Shown one piece after another: positions 15,202 through 22,966 of a stretch of DNA of 38,986 nucleotides (positions within the stretch are counted from its first letter, which is position 1; each line of letters opens with the position of its first letter). Source of the DNA: Thiopseudomonas sp. Its GTDB lineage: Bacteria; Pseudomonadota; Gammaproteobacteria; Pseudomonadales; Pseudomonadaceae. Position numbers and translations under genes: made by a program. A model generated the notes under the pieces. The model was not told where the DNA came from. It was given only the letters and a program-made list of their open reading frames with translations, and ran no database searches. The stretch is from the NCBI GenBank assembly GCA_023228985.1, contig JALOAC010000025.1, positions 1 to 38,986 of the forward strand, in the 5' to 3' direction.

Positions 15202-16488
15202 ATGTCAAAACAAAATCAATACATACCTTCCTATTTGGATGCAGAAAATCCGGGGCCTTGGGGGATTTTTCTCGAACAGGTAGACCGGGTAGCGCCGTAT
15301 TTGGGTGAGTTCAGTGAATGGGTCGGCACGTTAAAGTATCCAGAACGTTCGCTGATTGTTGATATTCCGGTACGTCTTGATGACGGCACCATTGCTCATT
15401 TTGAAGGGTATCGGGTGCAGCACAGTCTTAACTGTGGCCCAGGTAAAGGCGGTGTGCGTTACCACCAAGATGTAACTCTGTCTGAGGTCATGGCGCTGTC
15501 GGCATGGATGTCGGTTAAAACCGCTGTTGTAGGCTTGCCTTATGGTGGCGCTAAGGGCGGTATACGTTTTAATCCGCGTGATTACTCCAAGGCAGAAGTT
15601 GAGCGTATTACCCGTCGTTATATTAATGAGATTTCCTCTGTAATAGGCGTGGATAAGGATATTCCAGGTCCTGATGTCAATACCAATGCACAGACCATGG
15701 CTTGGATGATGGATACCTATTCCATGAATGCAGGACAAGATTGTCCGGGCATTGTTACAGGCAAACCTATTGCCATTGGCGGCAGCCTTGGCCGTGTTGA
15801 AGCAACAGGGCGCGGTGTGTTTATTGTCGGTGTGGCCGCTGCCCGTGATGCAGGCATTGATTTAAACGGTGCGCGTGTTTGCATTCAGGGTTTTGGCAAC
15901 GTGGGTAGCACAGCCGCACGCCTGTTTTGCGAGCTGGGCGCTAAGGTTATTGCCGTGCAGGATCATACGGGCAGTGTGTATAACTCGGATGGCCTGCCTA
16001 TTTCTGCGCTGATTGAGTACGTTAATGAGCACGGTGGTGTAGCGGGCAAGCCGAATGTTGAAGAACTTACTAATGATGAGTTTTGGGCGCTAGAAACAGA
16101 GATTCTTATCCCAGCAGCTTTGGACGGCCAAATCACCAAGCACAACGCCCCTAATATCAAAGCGCGCATTATTGTGGAAGGCGCTAACGGCCCCACCACA
16201 CCAGCGGCAGATGATATTTTAACCGCTAAGGGTGTGGTCATTGTGCCCGATGTGCTTGCCAATGCCGGCGGGGTAACCGTGAGCTATTTTGAGTGGGTGC
16301 AAAACAGGGCGAGTTTCTATTGGAGCGAAGAAGAAATTAACCAGCGTTTGGAAACTATTATGGACAACGCATACACAGCCGTATCGGCGACAGCAGCGGA
16401 ACATAAGGTTACCTTGCGTACTGCAGCCTTTATCACAGCCTGCACACGGATTCTTAAAGTGCGTGAAGTGCGTGGCTTATACCCTTAA
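15202..16488 (+). CDS. gdhA: Glutamate dehydrogenase (hexameric Glu/Leu/Phe/Val dehydrogenase family)
   Basis: A 428-aa enzyme converting glutamate to 2-oxoglutarate and ammonium. The N-terminal substrate domain has GPGKGGVRYHQDV and the catalytic-lysine signature PYGGAKGGIRFNP. The Rossmann NAD(P) domain shows VCIQGFGNVGSTAARLF. The C-terminal part has EGANGPTTPAADDIL and VPDVLANAGGVTVSYFEWVQN. The subfamily length and these motifs separate it from the giant NAD-GDH. Coenzyme preference cannot be read reliably by eye. A good Shine-Dalgarno (AAGGTG) precedes the ATG. Confidence 0.95.
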   Translation: MSKQNQYIPSYLDAENPGPWGIFLEQVDRVAPYLGEFSEWVGTLKYPERSLIVDIPVRLDDGTIAHFEGYRVQHSLNCGPGKGGVRYHQDVTLSEVMALSAWMSVKTAVVGLPYGGAKGGIRFNPRDYSKAEVERITRRYINEISSVIGVDKDIPGPDVNTNAQTMAWMMDTYSMNAGQDCPGIVTGKPIAIGGSLGRVEATGRGVFIVGVAAARDAGIDLNGARVCIQGFGNVGSTAARLFCELGAKVIAVQDHTGSVYNSDGLPISALIEYVNEHGGVAGKPNVEELTNDEFWALETEILIPAALDGQITKHNAPNIKARIIVEGANGPTTPAADDILTAKGVVIVPDVLANAGGVTVSYFEWVQNRASFYWSEEEINQRLETIMDNAYTAVSATAAEHKVTLRTAAFITACTRILKVREVRGLYP

Positions 16489-16578
16489 TCGCGAGTGCGG
16501 GCAGCCGTCCGCATAACCGCCAGTAATGTGTTGCGCTCATGATGCGCTTCTGTAATAAAAGGTATTGAAGGTGAATTT

Positions 16579-16983
16579 ATGACTGACTCATACTTAGCGC
16601 ATCATCTTGAGTTGTTGAGGTACTTGCAGCAAGTACTAGTGGCCATAGCGCAGGAAGATATGATTCCTGAAGAGCACAGTGAATTTCTAGATCGCTATGC
16701 AGACATGATAGCGGAGTTCTCCCAAAGCCAAGAGGCGTTGTATTTGGGGCAAGAAGTGATTAGTCAGGTTTTTCAACGCTATCCACAAATCGCCCACCAA
16801 GTGCCCAGAGACCTGCTATGGTTTTTTGGTGGTGAGTGTTTGCATTATATGCCAGACGAAGAGATAGCTATGTTCCAGCAACTTGAGGAGCGTCGTTTTG
16901 AGGCTTTAGAGCTGGGCGAGGACTTTGACTGGAATAAAGAGGTGCAGCTTACATTTATGCCAACGAAGCAAACCGCCCATTAA
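16579..16983 (+). CDS. Small conserved Pseudomonas protein of unknown function (possibly PA2817-like)
   Basis: A 134-aa, acidic, mostly helical soluble protein without signal peptide or membrane segment. Distinctive stretches are YLGQEVISQVFQRYPQIAHQVPRDLLWFFGGECLHYMPDEEIAMFQQLEERR. From memory this resembles a protein family of Pseudomonas encoded near a tRNA-Gly/tRNA-Glu cluster, which fits the two tRNA genes that follow. I cannot assign a function. AAGGTG lies 8 nt before the ATG. Confidence 0.75.
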   Translation: MTDSYLAHHLELLRYLQQVLVAIAQEDMIPEEHSEFLDRYADMIAEFSQSQEALYLGQEVISQVFQRYPQIAHQVPRDLLWFFGGECLHYMPDEEIAMFQQLEERRFEALELGEDFDWNKEVQLTFMPTKQTAH

Positions 16984-17016
16984 GAGACAGAGAAATTAAT
17001 AATTTTGCAAAAAGGC

Positions 17017-17052
17017 TTGACGAATTAGATACCTATGTCTAAAATGCGCGCC
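17017..17052 (+). promoter_or_regulatory. tRNA operon promoter with GC-rich discriminator
   Basis: TTGACG (17017-17022), a 17-nt spacer and TAAAAT (17040-17045), then GCGCGCC. A near-consensus promoter with a GC-rich discriminator is the hallmark of stringently controlled stable-RNA promoters. It lies about 65 bp upstream of tRNA-Glu. Confidence 0.75.
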
Positions 17053-17113
17053 ACTTCAAGCAATTAAGTTCACTTAAGTTACTTGAAGCTGTAACTGTAA
17101 AGTTCCAGGCTGC

Positions 17114-17189
17114 GTCCCCTTCGTCTAGTGGCCTAGGACACCGCCCTTTCACGGCGGTAACAGGGGTTCGAGTCCCCTAGGGGACGCCA
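17114..17189 (+). tRNA. tRNA-Glu (anticodon TTC)
   Basis: 76 nt with acceptor GTCCCCT/AGGGGAC, discriminator G and encoded CCA. Anticodon stem-loop CCGCCCTTTCACGGCGG gives TTC. T-arm contains GGTTCGAGTCC. It is the first gene of a two-tRNA operon. Confidence 0.97.
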
Positions 17190-17195
17190 CTTTAA

Positions 17196-17271
17196 GCGGG
17201 AATAGCTCAGCTGGTAGAGCACAACCTTGCCAAGGTTGGGGTCGCGAGTTCGAATCTCGTTTCCCGCTCCA
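17196..17271 (+). tRNA. tRNA-Gly (anticodon GCC)
   Basis: 76 nt with acceptor GCGGGAA/TTCCCGC, discriminator T and encoded CCA. Anticodon arm AACCTTGCCAAGGTT gives GCC. It follows tRNA-Glu by 6 nt and ends 28 nt before the terminator stem. Confidence 0.97.
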
Positions 17272-17292
17272 AATTTGGCGTTAAGCTAAAAA

Positions 17293-17320
17293 GAAAAAGA
17301 GTCGCAAGACTCTTTTTTTT
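17293..17320 (+). terminator. Rho-independent terminator of the tRNA operon
   Basis: AAAGAGTC, loop GCAA, GACTCTTT extended by a run of T residues to 17320. Compact stable stem with a GNRA-type tetraloop and a long T tract. Confidence 0.9.
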
Positions 17321-17459
17321 CGCCTGCAGTTTAAGCGTTTGATTTACTTGGCTTTGCGGGATTAATTCTACGTTGTTCTGGCGACTAAAAAAATATTTTT
17401 ACTGGGCTAATTATCGCTTATTAGACGGTAAATTGTAGTGCACGAAATTGGGTTGTTTT

Positions 17460-17530
17460 CCAATCGGTGACCTAACGGTGACCGATTGGTGACAAAAGTC
17501 GTGGTCACCGACCTGAGTGGTGACCACGAC
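17460..17530. repeat. Phased GGTGAC repeats with two adjacent palindromes
   Basis: GGTGACC starts at 17466 and 17477, and GGTGACA at 17488: three direct copies at exactly 11-bp spacing. GGTCACC (17503) and GGTGACC (17519) continue the motif as arms of a perfect 12-bp inverted repeat, GTCGTGGTCACC (17498-17509) and its complement (17519-17530). CCAATCGGT (17460-17468) / ACCGATTGG (17481-17489) form a further hairpin. The 120 bp between the tRNA terminator and this site show nothing recognisable. Confidence 0.8.
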
Positions 17531-17596
17531 CTAGTTTTCATTTTTGGTTATATTTAGTCACCGAAGCGAGCGAGCCAGTAGGGGCGGCGGGTTTTT

Positions 17597-17690
17597 GGTA
17601 GGAGCTGGCCATGCCTGCGACAGCAGTTTATTTGGCGACGCGGTGGTGGCTGGTTTAATCTGTGGTCGGATGCATGGCATCCTCGTACAG
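17597..17690. repeat. Element A, copy 1 (94-bp inverted REP pair)
   Basis: The left half begins GGTAGGAGCTGGCCATGCC. The right half is a related sequence in opposite orientation, reading GTACGAGGATGCCATGCATC on the minus strand. Other copies, all exactly 94 bp, are at 18034-18127, 18593-18686 and 18826-18919. The GTAGGAG...GGC-AT-GCC form resembles Pseudomonas REP/BIME sequences, which are usually mobilised by RAYT transposases. Confidence 0.85.
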
Positions 17691-17704
17691 GTGTAACGGA
17701 CTTT

Positions 17705-17794
17705 TGTTGGAGCGCAACTTTTGCACGGTGGTGCTTATCCGGCGGCGCTTGAGTTGGCTTATGGTTCGCATCGCTGAGAAGCTGGGCTCCAACA
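17705..17794. repeat. Element B, copy 1 (90-bp element with TGTTGGAGC ends)
   Basis: Terminal inverted repeats TGTTGGAGC / GCTCCAACA. The interior has a GCGCAA-TTTT-GCGC-like hairpin and a conserved TTATCCGGC core. Further copies are at 18142-18231 and 18934-19023, a rearranged copy at about 18688-18798, and an isolated copy at 25492-25582. Confidence 0.85.
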
Positions 17795-17850
17795 GTGTTT
17801 ACTTAAGCTAAAACCGTTAGGGCAATGGCTGCAAAGAAGCACAGTGCCGT

Positions 17851-17985
17851 GTGGGACCTGACTTGTCAGGGAACCAATAATTGCCTTGGGCAGATAATCA
17901 GCGCAGCTATACAGAGCGTGACTATCATTAAAGTGTTAGATGCAAGGAAGGTGAAAAAATCGTTCCCCGACAAGTCGGGTCCCAC
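17851..17985. repeat. Element C, copy 1 (135-bp element with 25-bp inverted ends)
   Basis: The ends are a hairpin-forming 25-mer: left GTGGGACCTGACTTGTCAGG and on, right the minus-strand GTGGGACCCGACTTGTCGGG and on. They differ at three positions, two of which are a compensatory T-A to C-G change within the small stem. About 85 bp of conserved non-palindromic sequence lies between. Copy 2 is 18288-18422; a left-truncated copy lies at about 18437-18544. Confidence 0.85.
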
Positions 17986-18033
17986 ATTAGTCTGTGCATT
18001 GATAAGGAACCCAACAGTAGGGGTGGCGGTTTT

Positions 18034-18470
18034 GGTAGGATCAGGCCATGCCTGCGACAGCGGTGTATCTGGCGGCGTTGTGCTGGCTGGTTTAGTCTGT
18101 GGTCGGATGCATGGCATCCTCGTACAGGTGTAACGGACGTTTGTTGGGGCGCAATTTTTGCGCGGTGGTGCTTATCCGGCGGTGCTTGAGTTGACTTATG
18201 GTTTGCATCGCCCAGAAGCTGGTCTCCAACAGTGTTTACTTAAGCTAAAACCGCTAGGCCAATGGCTGCAAAGAAGCACAATGCCGTGTGGGACCTGACT
18301 TGTCAGGGAACCAATAATTGTCTTGGGCAGATAATCAGAGCAGCTATACAGAGCGTGACTATCATTAAAGTGTTAGATGCAAGGAAGGTGAAAAAATCGT
18401 TCCCCGACAAGTCGGGTCCCACATTAGTCTGTGCATTAATTGTTTTGGGCAGATAATCAGAGCAGCTATA
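18034..18470 (+). repeat. 437-bp unit, second copy (elements A2, B2, C2)
   Basis: Second copy of the tandem unit: A2 18034-18127, B2 18142-18231, C2 18288-18422. Right after C2 the array does not restart with A. The interior and right end of C are repeated (about 18437-18544), which suggests a second, shorter unequal crossover or slippage. Confidence 0.85.
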
Positions 18471-18544
18471 CAGAGCGTGACTATCATTAAAGTGTTAGAT
18501 GCAAGGAAGGTGCAAAAATCGTTCCCCGACAAGTCGGGTCCCAC
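18437..18544. repeat. Element C3, left-truncated
   Basis: It matches C from the sequence following the left REP (attgttttgggcagataatc) to the right REP, but lacks the left 25-mer. It is followed by the same junction (ATAAGGAACCCAACAGTAGG) that precedes copies A2 and A3. Confidence 0.8.
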
Positions 18545-18592
18545 ATTAGTCTGTGCATTGATAAGGAACCCAACAGTAGGGGTGGCGGTTTT

Positions 18593-18686
18593 GGTAGGAG
18601 CTGGCCATGCCTGCGACAGCGGTGTATCTGGCGGTGCTGTGGTGGCAGGTTTAATCTGCGGTCGGATGCATGGCATCCTCGTACAG
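18593..18686. repeat. Element A, copy 3
   Basis: A 94-bp copy with the same end sequences as A1. It is followed at once by the rearranged B3 instead of the usual GTGTAACGGAC linker. Confidence 0.85.
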
Positions 18687-18800
18687 TTTCAATCGCGCAA
18701 GAGTTGCGCTCCAACAGCGTATTTGCGCGCGATTGGGATTGTCCGGCAGCGCTTGAGCTAGTTTATGGTCCGCATCGTCCAGAGGCTGGGCTCCAGCAAG
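18687..18800. repeat. Element B3 with inverted left end
   Basis: The left end of B is present in opposite orientation (18688-18716; its complement reads TGTTGGAGCGCAACTCTTGC). It is followed by a forward B body from about 18722 to the right end near 18798. A local inversion of the first 30 bp, or insertion of one half-element beside another, would explain it. Confidence 0.7.
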
Positions 18801-18825
18801 AGCAGTGCTTTGGAATGCAATTATT

Positions 18826-19023
18826 GGTAGGAGCTGGCCATGCCTGCGACAGTGGTGTGTTTGGCGGCGCGGTGGTGGCAGGTTTAATCTGTGGTCGGAT
18901 GCATGGCATCCTCGTACAGGTGTAACGGACTTTTGTGGGAACGCAATTTTTGCGCGATTGGGATTGTCCGGCAGCGCTTGAGCTAGTTTATGGTTCGCGT
19001 CGCCCAGAGGCTGGGTTCTAACA
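18826..19023. repeat. Element A4 followed by element B4
   Basis: A4 (18826-18919, 94 bp) and B4 (18934-19023, 90 bp) keep the spacing seen in A1-B1 and A2-B2 (14-nt linker TGTAACGGAC-type). C is absent after B4; the array ends about 30 bp before the next gene's stop. Confidence 0.8.
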
Positions 19024-19053
19024 GGAGTAGGTGGAGATAGTGGCAGGACGAGC

Positions 19054-19419
19054 CTAGCTTCGCCAAGTGAATTCTTCTACGCCTTGCGCATTTACTTTGA
19101 GCCAGCGGTCGGCATCTGCTTCGCCGTCGGCTTCTTGCCAGCTGCCGGGGGCGCAGCGTATTTCTACGGCGAGTGCTGCAAAGGCAGCTTGCGCGCAGGC
19201 GAGATCGCTGTCCCATGGGGTTGCCGAGCTGGCAAAGAGCAGTGAGTGCCACGAGCCCACAGCCTTGTTGTACCAAGTCACTTCAATACCGTCACAGTCA
19301 CAGCGCGCTAGACTGCCTTTGCGGCGCCAGTCGCTGCAGTGTTTGAAAGCGGTTGTTAACCAAGCATGGACTGCTTCTTGGTCTGCATCTTTGAGGTAAA
19401 TTTCAATGTCGGGTTGCAT
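19054..19419 (-). CDS. Conserved hypothetical protein (121 aa)
   Basis: A small acidic soluble protein starting MQPDIEIYLKDADQEAVHAW, with a Trp-rich body (CDGIEVTWYNKAVGSWHSLLF; TPWDSDLACAQAAFAALAVE; WLKVNAQGVEEFTWRS). I recall similar proteins in Pseudomonas but know no function. The start at 19419 has AGAGG upstream and lies 13 nt after the rlmA stop; the longer frame from 19455 overlaps rlmA and is less likely. The pair rlmA and this gene probably form one transcript. The repeat array begins just past its stop. Confidence 0.75.
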   Translation of the reverse strand: MQPDIEIYLKDADQEAVHAWLTTAFKHCSDWRRKGSLARCDCDGIEVTWYNKAVGSWHSLLFASSATPWDSDLACAQAAFAALAVEIRCAPGSWQEADGEADADRWLKVNAQGVEEFTWRS

Positions 19420-19432
19420 GTTGAGTGCCTCT

Positions 19433-20236
19433 TTAGACGGGCTGAATCCAATCAAATCGAACGGCTACCGTAACATCGATGGATTGTTCTATAATACTGC
19501 GCTTGCGCTCTTCGTTAATACGCCAGCCGTGCGGTGTCATGGCTAACAGGTTTGCGCGAGCCGTGCTATCGCTGAGGTTGAGCCTGTAGCGCATATATTC
19601 GGTGTGGGTCAATTTTAGCTGTGCAGGTAAGTCTTGTAGGTGTTTGGCGTCATCATAGGGGCGCACTTGATCATAGAGTTTAGTGCGCAGCTCAATTAAA
19701 TGATCGTGCGCTGGGCCTAAGCGTAAAAATGTGCCGTTTTTGCTGAGTACGCGCAGGATTTCTGCCCATGAGTAAGGACTGAAAACACTGGTGAGCAAAT
19801 CGCAGCTGTGTTCGACCATGGGGATACGCGCCATGCTGGCGACTAACCACTGAATCTGCTTGCTTCTGCGGCAGGCTTGTTTGATGGCGTCTTTGGAGAC
19901 ATCTAAGCCGTATCCTTGCGCTAAGGGTAAGCTCTTGGCGAGGTTGTCAGTGTAGTAGCCTTCGCCACAGCCAATATCCAGCCAAGTGCGTGGTGCTATG
20001 GTGGCGCTATAGTCAGCCAGTTGTTGAGCATGGGGGTGATAGTGACCGCTGTTTAGAAAATCACGCCGCGCGGCAACCATTTCAGAACTATCGCCCGGAG
20101 CGCGGCTGGCTTTGTGCTGTACAGGTAAAAGGTGTAGATAACCTTGCCGCGCACGATCGAAGTGGTGCGAGTTAGCGCACTGGGCGGTGGTGTCGGTAAG
20201 CTCAAGTTGAGCAAGGCAAATAGGGCAGCTAAGCAT
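19433..20236 (-). CDS. rlmA: 23S rRNA (guanine-N1)-methyltransferase RlmA
   Basis: A 267-aa methyltransferase. An N-terminal zinc knuckle with Cys4, Cys7, Cys20 and His24 (CPIC...CANSHHFD) precedes the signature ARQGYLHLLPVQHKASRAPGDSSEM. SAM motif I is WLDIGCGEGYYTD (85-97). RlmA methylates N1 of G745 in helix 35 of 23S rRNA in gram-negative bacteria, near the macrolide exit tunnel. It ends 13 nt before the downstream hypothetical gene. Confidence 0.93.
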   Translation of the reverse strand: MLSCPICLAQLELTDTTAQCANSHHFDRARQGYLHLLPVQHKASRAPGDSSEMVAARRDFLNSGHYHPHAQQLADYSATIAPRTWLDIGCGEGYYTDNLAKSLPLAQGYGLDVSKDAIKQACRRSKQIQWLVASMARIPMVEHSCDLLTSVFSPYSWAEILRVLSKNGTFLRLGPAHDHLIELRTKLYDQVRPYDDAKHLQDLPAQLKLTHTEYMRYRLNLSDSTARANLLAMTPHGWRINEERKRSIIEQSIDVTVAVRFDWIQPV

Positions 20237-20271
20237 TTGCGAGCCTAAGGTGACAATAAAGCAATTAGGAT

Positions 20272-20300
20272 ATAAAAAAACCCGCCGAAGCGGGTTTTTT
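20272..20300. terminator. Bidirectional terminator between csp and rlmA region
   Basis: AAAAAAACCCGC, loop CGAA, GCGGGTTTTTT: a short GC stem flanked by A and T runs. It serves the cold-shock gene on the minus strand. Confidence 0.85.
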
Positions 20301-20323
20301 GTGTAAATTATTTTAGCTGTTGC

Positions 20324-20533
20324 TTAGATAACTTGCACTTCTTCAGCTTGCATGCCTTTCTGGCCACGAGCTACAACGAAGGACACTTTCTGGCCTTCTT
20401 TCAGGCTTTTGAAGCCATCAGATTGGATAGCGCGGAAGTGTACAAACAAATCTTCACCAGCTTCCGGAGTAATAAAACCGAAACCTTTAGAATCATTGAA
20501 CCACTTAACGGTGCCTGTTTGACGATTAGACAT
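20324..20533 (-). CDS. CspA-family cold-shock protein
   Basis: A 69-aa single cold-shock domain: TGTKVWF-type opening (GTVKWFNDSKGFGFI), RNP1 KGFGFI and RNP2 LFVHF, ending GMQAEEVQVI. These proteins bind single-stranded RNA and DNA and melt structured mRNA. Its C-terminal sequence closely resembles the cold-shock domain fused to membrane helices at 13157-13819. It has a long leader upstream on the minus strand and a strong terminator. Confidence 0.95.
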   Translation of the reverse strand: MSNRQTGTVKWFNDSKGFGFITPEAGEDLFVHFRAIQSDGFKSLKEGQKVSFVVARGQKGMQAEEVQVI

Positions 20534-20851
20534 TTATTTGTTCCCTTGAACGAAGTAAATTAAAGCATGGCATTAGGCCATCTGAATACTGAGTGCAAGG
20601 AGTTACAGGATTCGCAATGGATGGATCAAAATCTAAACACTGGGTAATTCACGGTGACACATGCAACAACAGTGGGGCGTACTCTACCCTAAATTTACTT
20701 AGCCATCACTATTTTTTGTAGATATTTGGTATATATATGTGAATAAGTTAAAAATAGGTGGCAGTTTTGACTTTGAGTTCGCAATTGAGTCAGATACCAT
20801 GCGTTGTTGTTTTGCATAACTGAATTTATAACTAAATTTAAGAGGTTCCCA
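20534..20851. promoter_or_regulatory. Divergent leader region between csp and dcd
   Basis: 318 bp without a gene. The csp side (20534 to about 20690) is likely a long 5' untranslated leader, usual for cold-induced csp mRNAs whose structure controls translation; this is inference from position. The dcd side is AT-rich and ends with AGAGGT 8 nt before the dcd ATG. I saw no clear -35/-10 pair. Confidence 0.35.
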
Positions 20852-21418
<567 letters not shown>

Positions 21419-21433
21419 AACTCGTTGTGCGTA

Positions 21434-22831
21434 TTAACGACCAGGGCGGGGTGGTCGTTTAAGCAATACTTCCGGCGGTGGTTCACACTCTATTTTGCGG
21501 CCTAGTAGAGTTTCAATCGCCGGCAAAGCATAAGCATCATCTTCTCCCGCAAAGCTAATTGAAATCCCAGAGCTGCCGGCGCGTCCGGTACGACCAATAC
21601 GGTGGATATAGTCTTCAGGGTCTTCGGGTAGTGTGTAGTTAATGACATGGCTGATGTCATCCACGTGGATACCGCGCCCGGCTACATCGGTAGCAACTAG
21701 CACCTGAATACGACCACTGCGAAACTGTTCAAGTACGCGAATACGTTTTTGTTGCGGTACTTCGCCCGACATTTGTTCCGCCTTAATGCCATCGGCTTGC
21801 AAGCGCTCCTGAATGCGACGCACTTGGTCGCGGCGGTTAGCAAATACCATCACCCGCGGCCAGCCTTTCTCTTGCAGCAGGTTGTACAGCAGATTGTATT
21901 TGTTGTCTTCAGACACCGCATAGACGTGCTGCTCAATAGTATCGCTGGCGACCTGCTCTGGCTCGATTTCAACCACTGCTGGCTCAAAGGTCCATTGTTT
22001 GGTCAGGTCCATCACGTCATCGGAAAACGTTGCCGAAAACAACAGCGTTTGGCGCATTTCTTTGCGTGGGGTTTGGCGAATTATCTGACGTACTTGGGGA
22101 ATGAAGCCCATATCAAGCATACGGTCAGCTTCGTCCAGAATTAATACTTCAACCAAGTCTAAGTGCACTTCGCCGCGCTGATTGAAATCCAGTAAACGAC
22201 CTGGGGTGGCCACTAAAATATCACAGTGTTTGGCCTCTAGCTGGCGCAGTTGTTTGTCAAAGTCCATGCCGCCCACAAAGCTCATGACATTAAGACCCGT
22301 ATATTTGCTTAGGTCCTCTGCATCTTTGGCGATTTGTACAACCAGTTCGCGGGTTGGCGCAATAATCAGTGCGCGCGGCTCACCCATAAAACGTTCTTCG
22401 GGTGGCGGATTTTCGAGTAACTGACTGATCGTGGAGATTAAAAAAGCAGCCGTTTTGCCGGTGCCCGTTTGCGCGCGACCAATCGCATCGCGACCTTTGA
22501 GGGTGTAGCCTAAAACCTGCGCTTGAATAGGGGTGCAGTAGGGAAAGCCGAGCTCTTGGATGGCGCGCATCAGTTCAGGGGTAAGTTGGAAGTCATGAAA
22601 GCGGGTTTTGCCCGGTAAAGGTTCAACCACAAAATCCTTAATTGACCAGGGTGTTGTTTCTGGGCGAGCGTTTTGTTGTTCGCGACGTGGTTTACGTGGG
22701 CGACTTTTATTATTTCTTGGCTGGCTTGTTTTGGCTTCGGTGCTCTGTGTTTCTACAGGTTCAGGTGCAGCTTGGTTGGCGCTGCTGCCGTCAGTTTTTT
22801 TTGGGAAAATTCTTTTAAAGGCTTTAAGCAA
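21434..22831 (-). CDS. rhlB: DEAD-box ATP-dependent RNA helicase RhlB
   Basis: A 465-aa helicase. A basic, low-complexity N-terminal extension (about 1-60, with NNKSRPRKPRREQQN) precedes the core. Motifs: Walker A AQTGTGKT (120-127), PTRELVVQ, DEAD (233-236), SAT (266-268), ATDVAGRGIHVDD and HRIGRTGR. RhlB unwinds RNA and often works with the RNase E degradosome. The length and N-terminus (LLKAFKRIFPKK) match Pseudomonas RhlB. The start codon is TTG at 22831 with a weak Shine-Dalgarno, suggesting low translation. It converges on dcd; an 8-bp hairpin, AACGACCA/TGGTCGTT (21436-21459), overlaps its stop. Confidence 0.92.
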   Translation of the reverse strand: MLKAFKRIFPKKTDGSSANQAAPEPVETQSTEAKTSQPRNNKSRPRKPRREQQNARPETTPWSIKDFVVEPLPGKTRFHDFQLTPELMRAIQELGFPYCTPIQAQVLGYTLKGRDAIGRAQTGTGKTAAFLISTISQLLENPPPEERFMGEPRALIIAPTRELVVQIAKDAEDLSKYTGLNVMSFVGGMDFDKQLRQLEAKHCDILVATPGRLLDFNQRGEVHLDLVEVLILDEADRMLDMGFIPQVRQIIRQTPRKEMRQTLLFSATFSDDVMDLTKQWTFEPAVVEIEPEQVASDTIEQHVYAVSEDNKYNLLYNLLQEKGWPRVMVFANRRDQVRRIQERLQADGIKAEQMSGEVPQQKRIRVLEQFRSGRIQVLVATDVAGRGIHVDDISHVINYTLPEDPEDYIHRIGRTGRAGSSGISISFAGEDDAYALPAIETLLGRKIECEPPPEVLLKRPPRPGR

Positions 22832-22966
22832 AATGGTTACTTCGCAATGAAAAATATTTAAGACCCAAGTTTAAGCTAAAGCAAGAAATTAGGGAAATAT
22901 TCAATCGGTAGACTGCGGCAGCTTTACGTTATTTAATTCAGGGCGTTAAGTGCCGCATCCAGTATT

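Larger units (their letters stand above)
17597..18033 (+). repeat. 437-bp unit, first copy (elements A1, B1, C1)
   Basis: This unit contains palindromic element A (17597-17690), B (17705-17794) and C (17851-17985). All three recur exactly 437 bp later (A 18034, B 18142, C 18288), so the unit is a tandem direct duplication with scattered substitutions. No credible gene is present; open frames here are by-products of the repeat. Confidence 0.9.

Noticed and set aside
17196..17530. tRNA-Gly as an integration site with a downstream island
   Set aside because: No duplicated tRNA 3' end, no integrase and no cargo genes; the tRNA terminator directly follows.
17825..18925. Several open frames (70-103 codons) on both strands within the repeat mosaic
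   Set aside because: They repeat with the 437-bp unit, cross element borders, have no ribosome sites and no recognisable domain. They are by-products of palindromic repeats.
17597..19023. Possible CRISPR array
   Set aside because: Repeat units are 90-135 bp palindromic elements with conserved linkers; there are no short uniform repeats with unique spacers and no cas genes.
20804..20851. Longer Dcd start
   Set aside because: Adds 16 residues absent from the family; AGAGGT precedes ATG 20852.
21436..21459. Classical terminator for dcd
   Set aside because: The 8-bp hairpin is real but overlaps the rhlB stop and lacks a T run, so it is mentioned only under rhlB.
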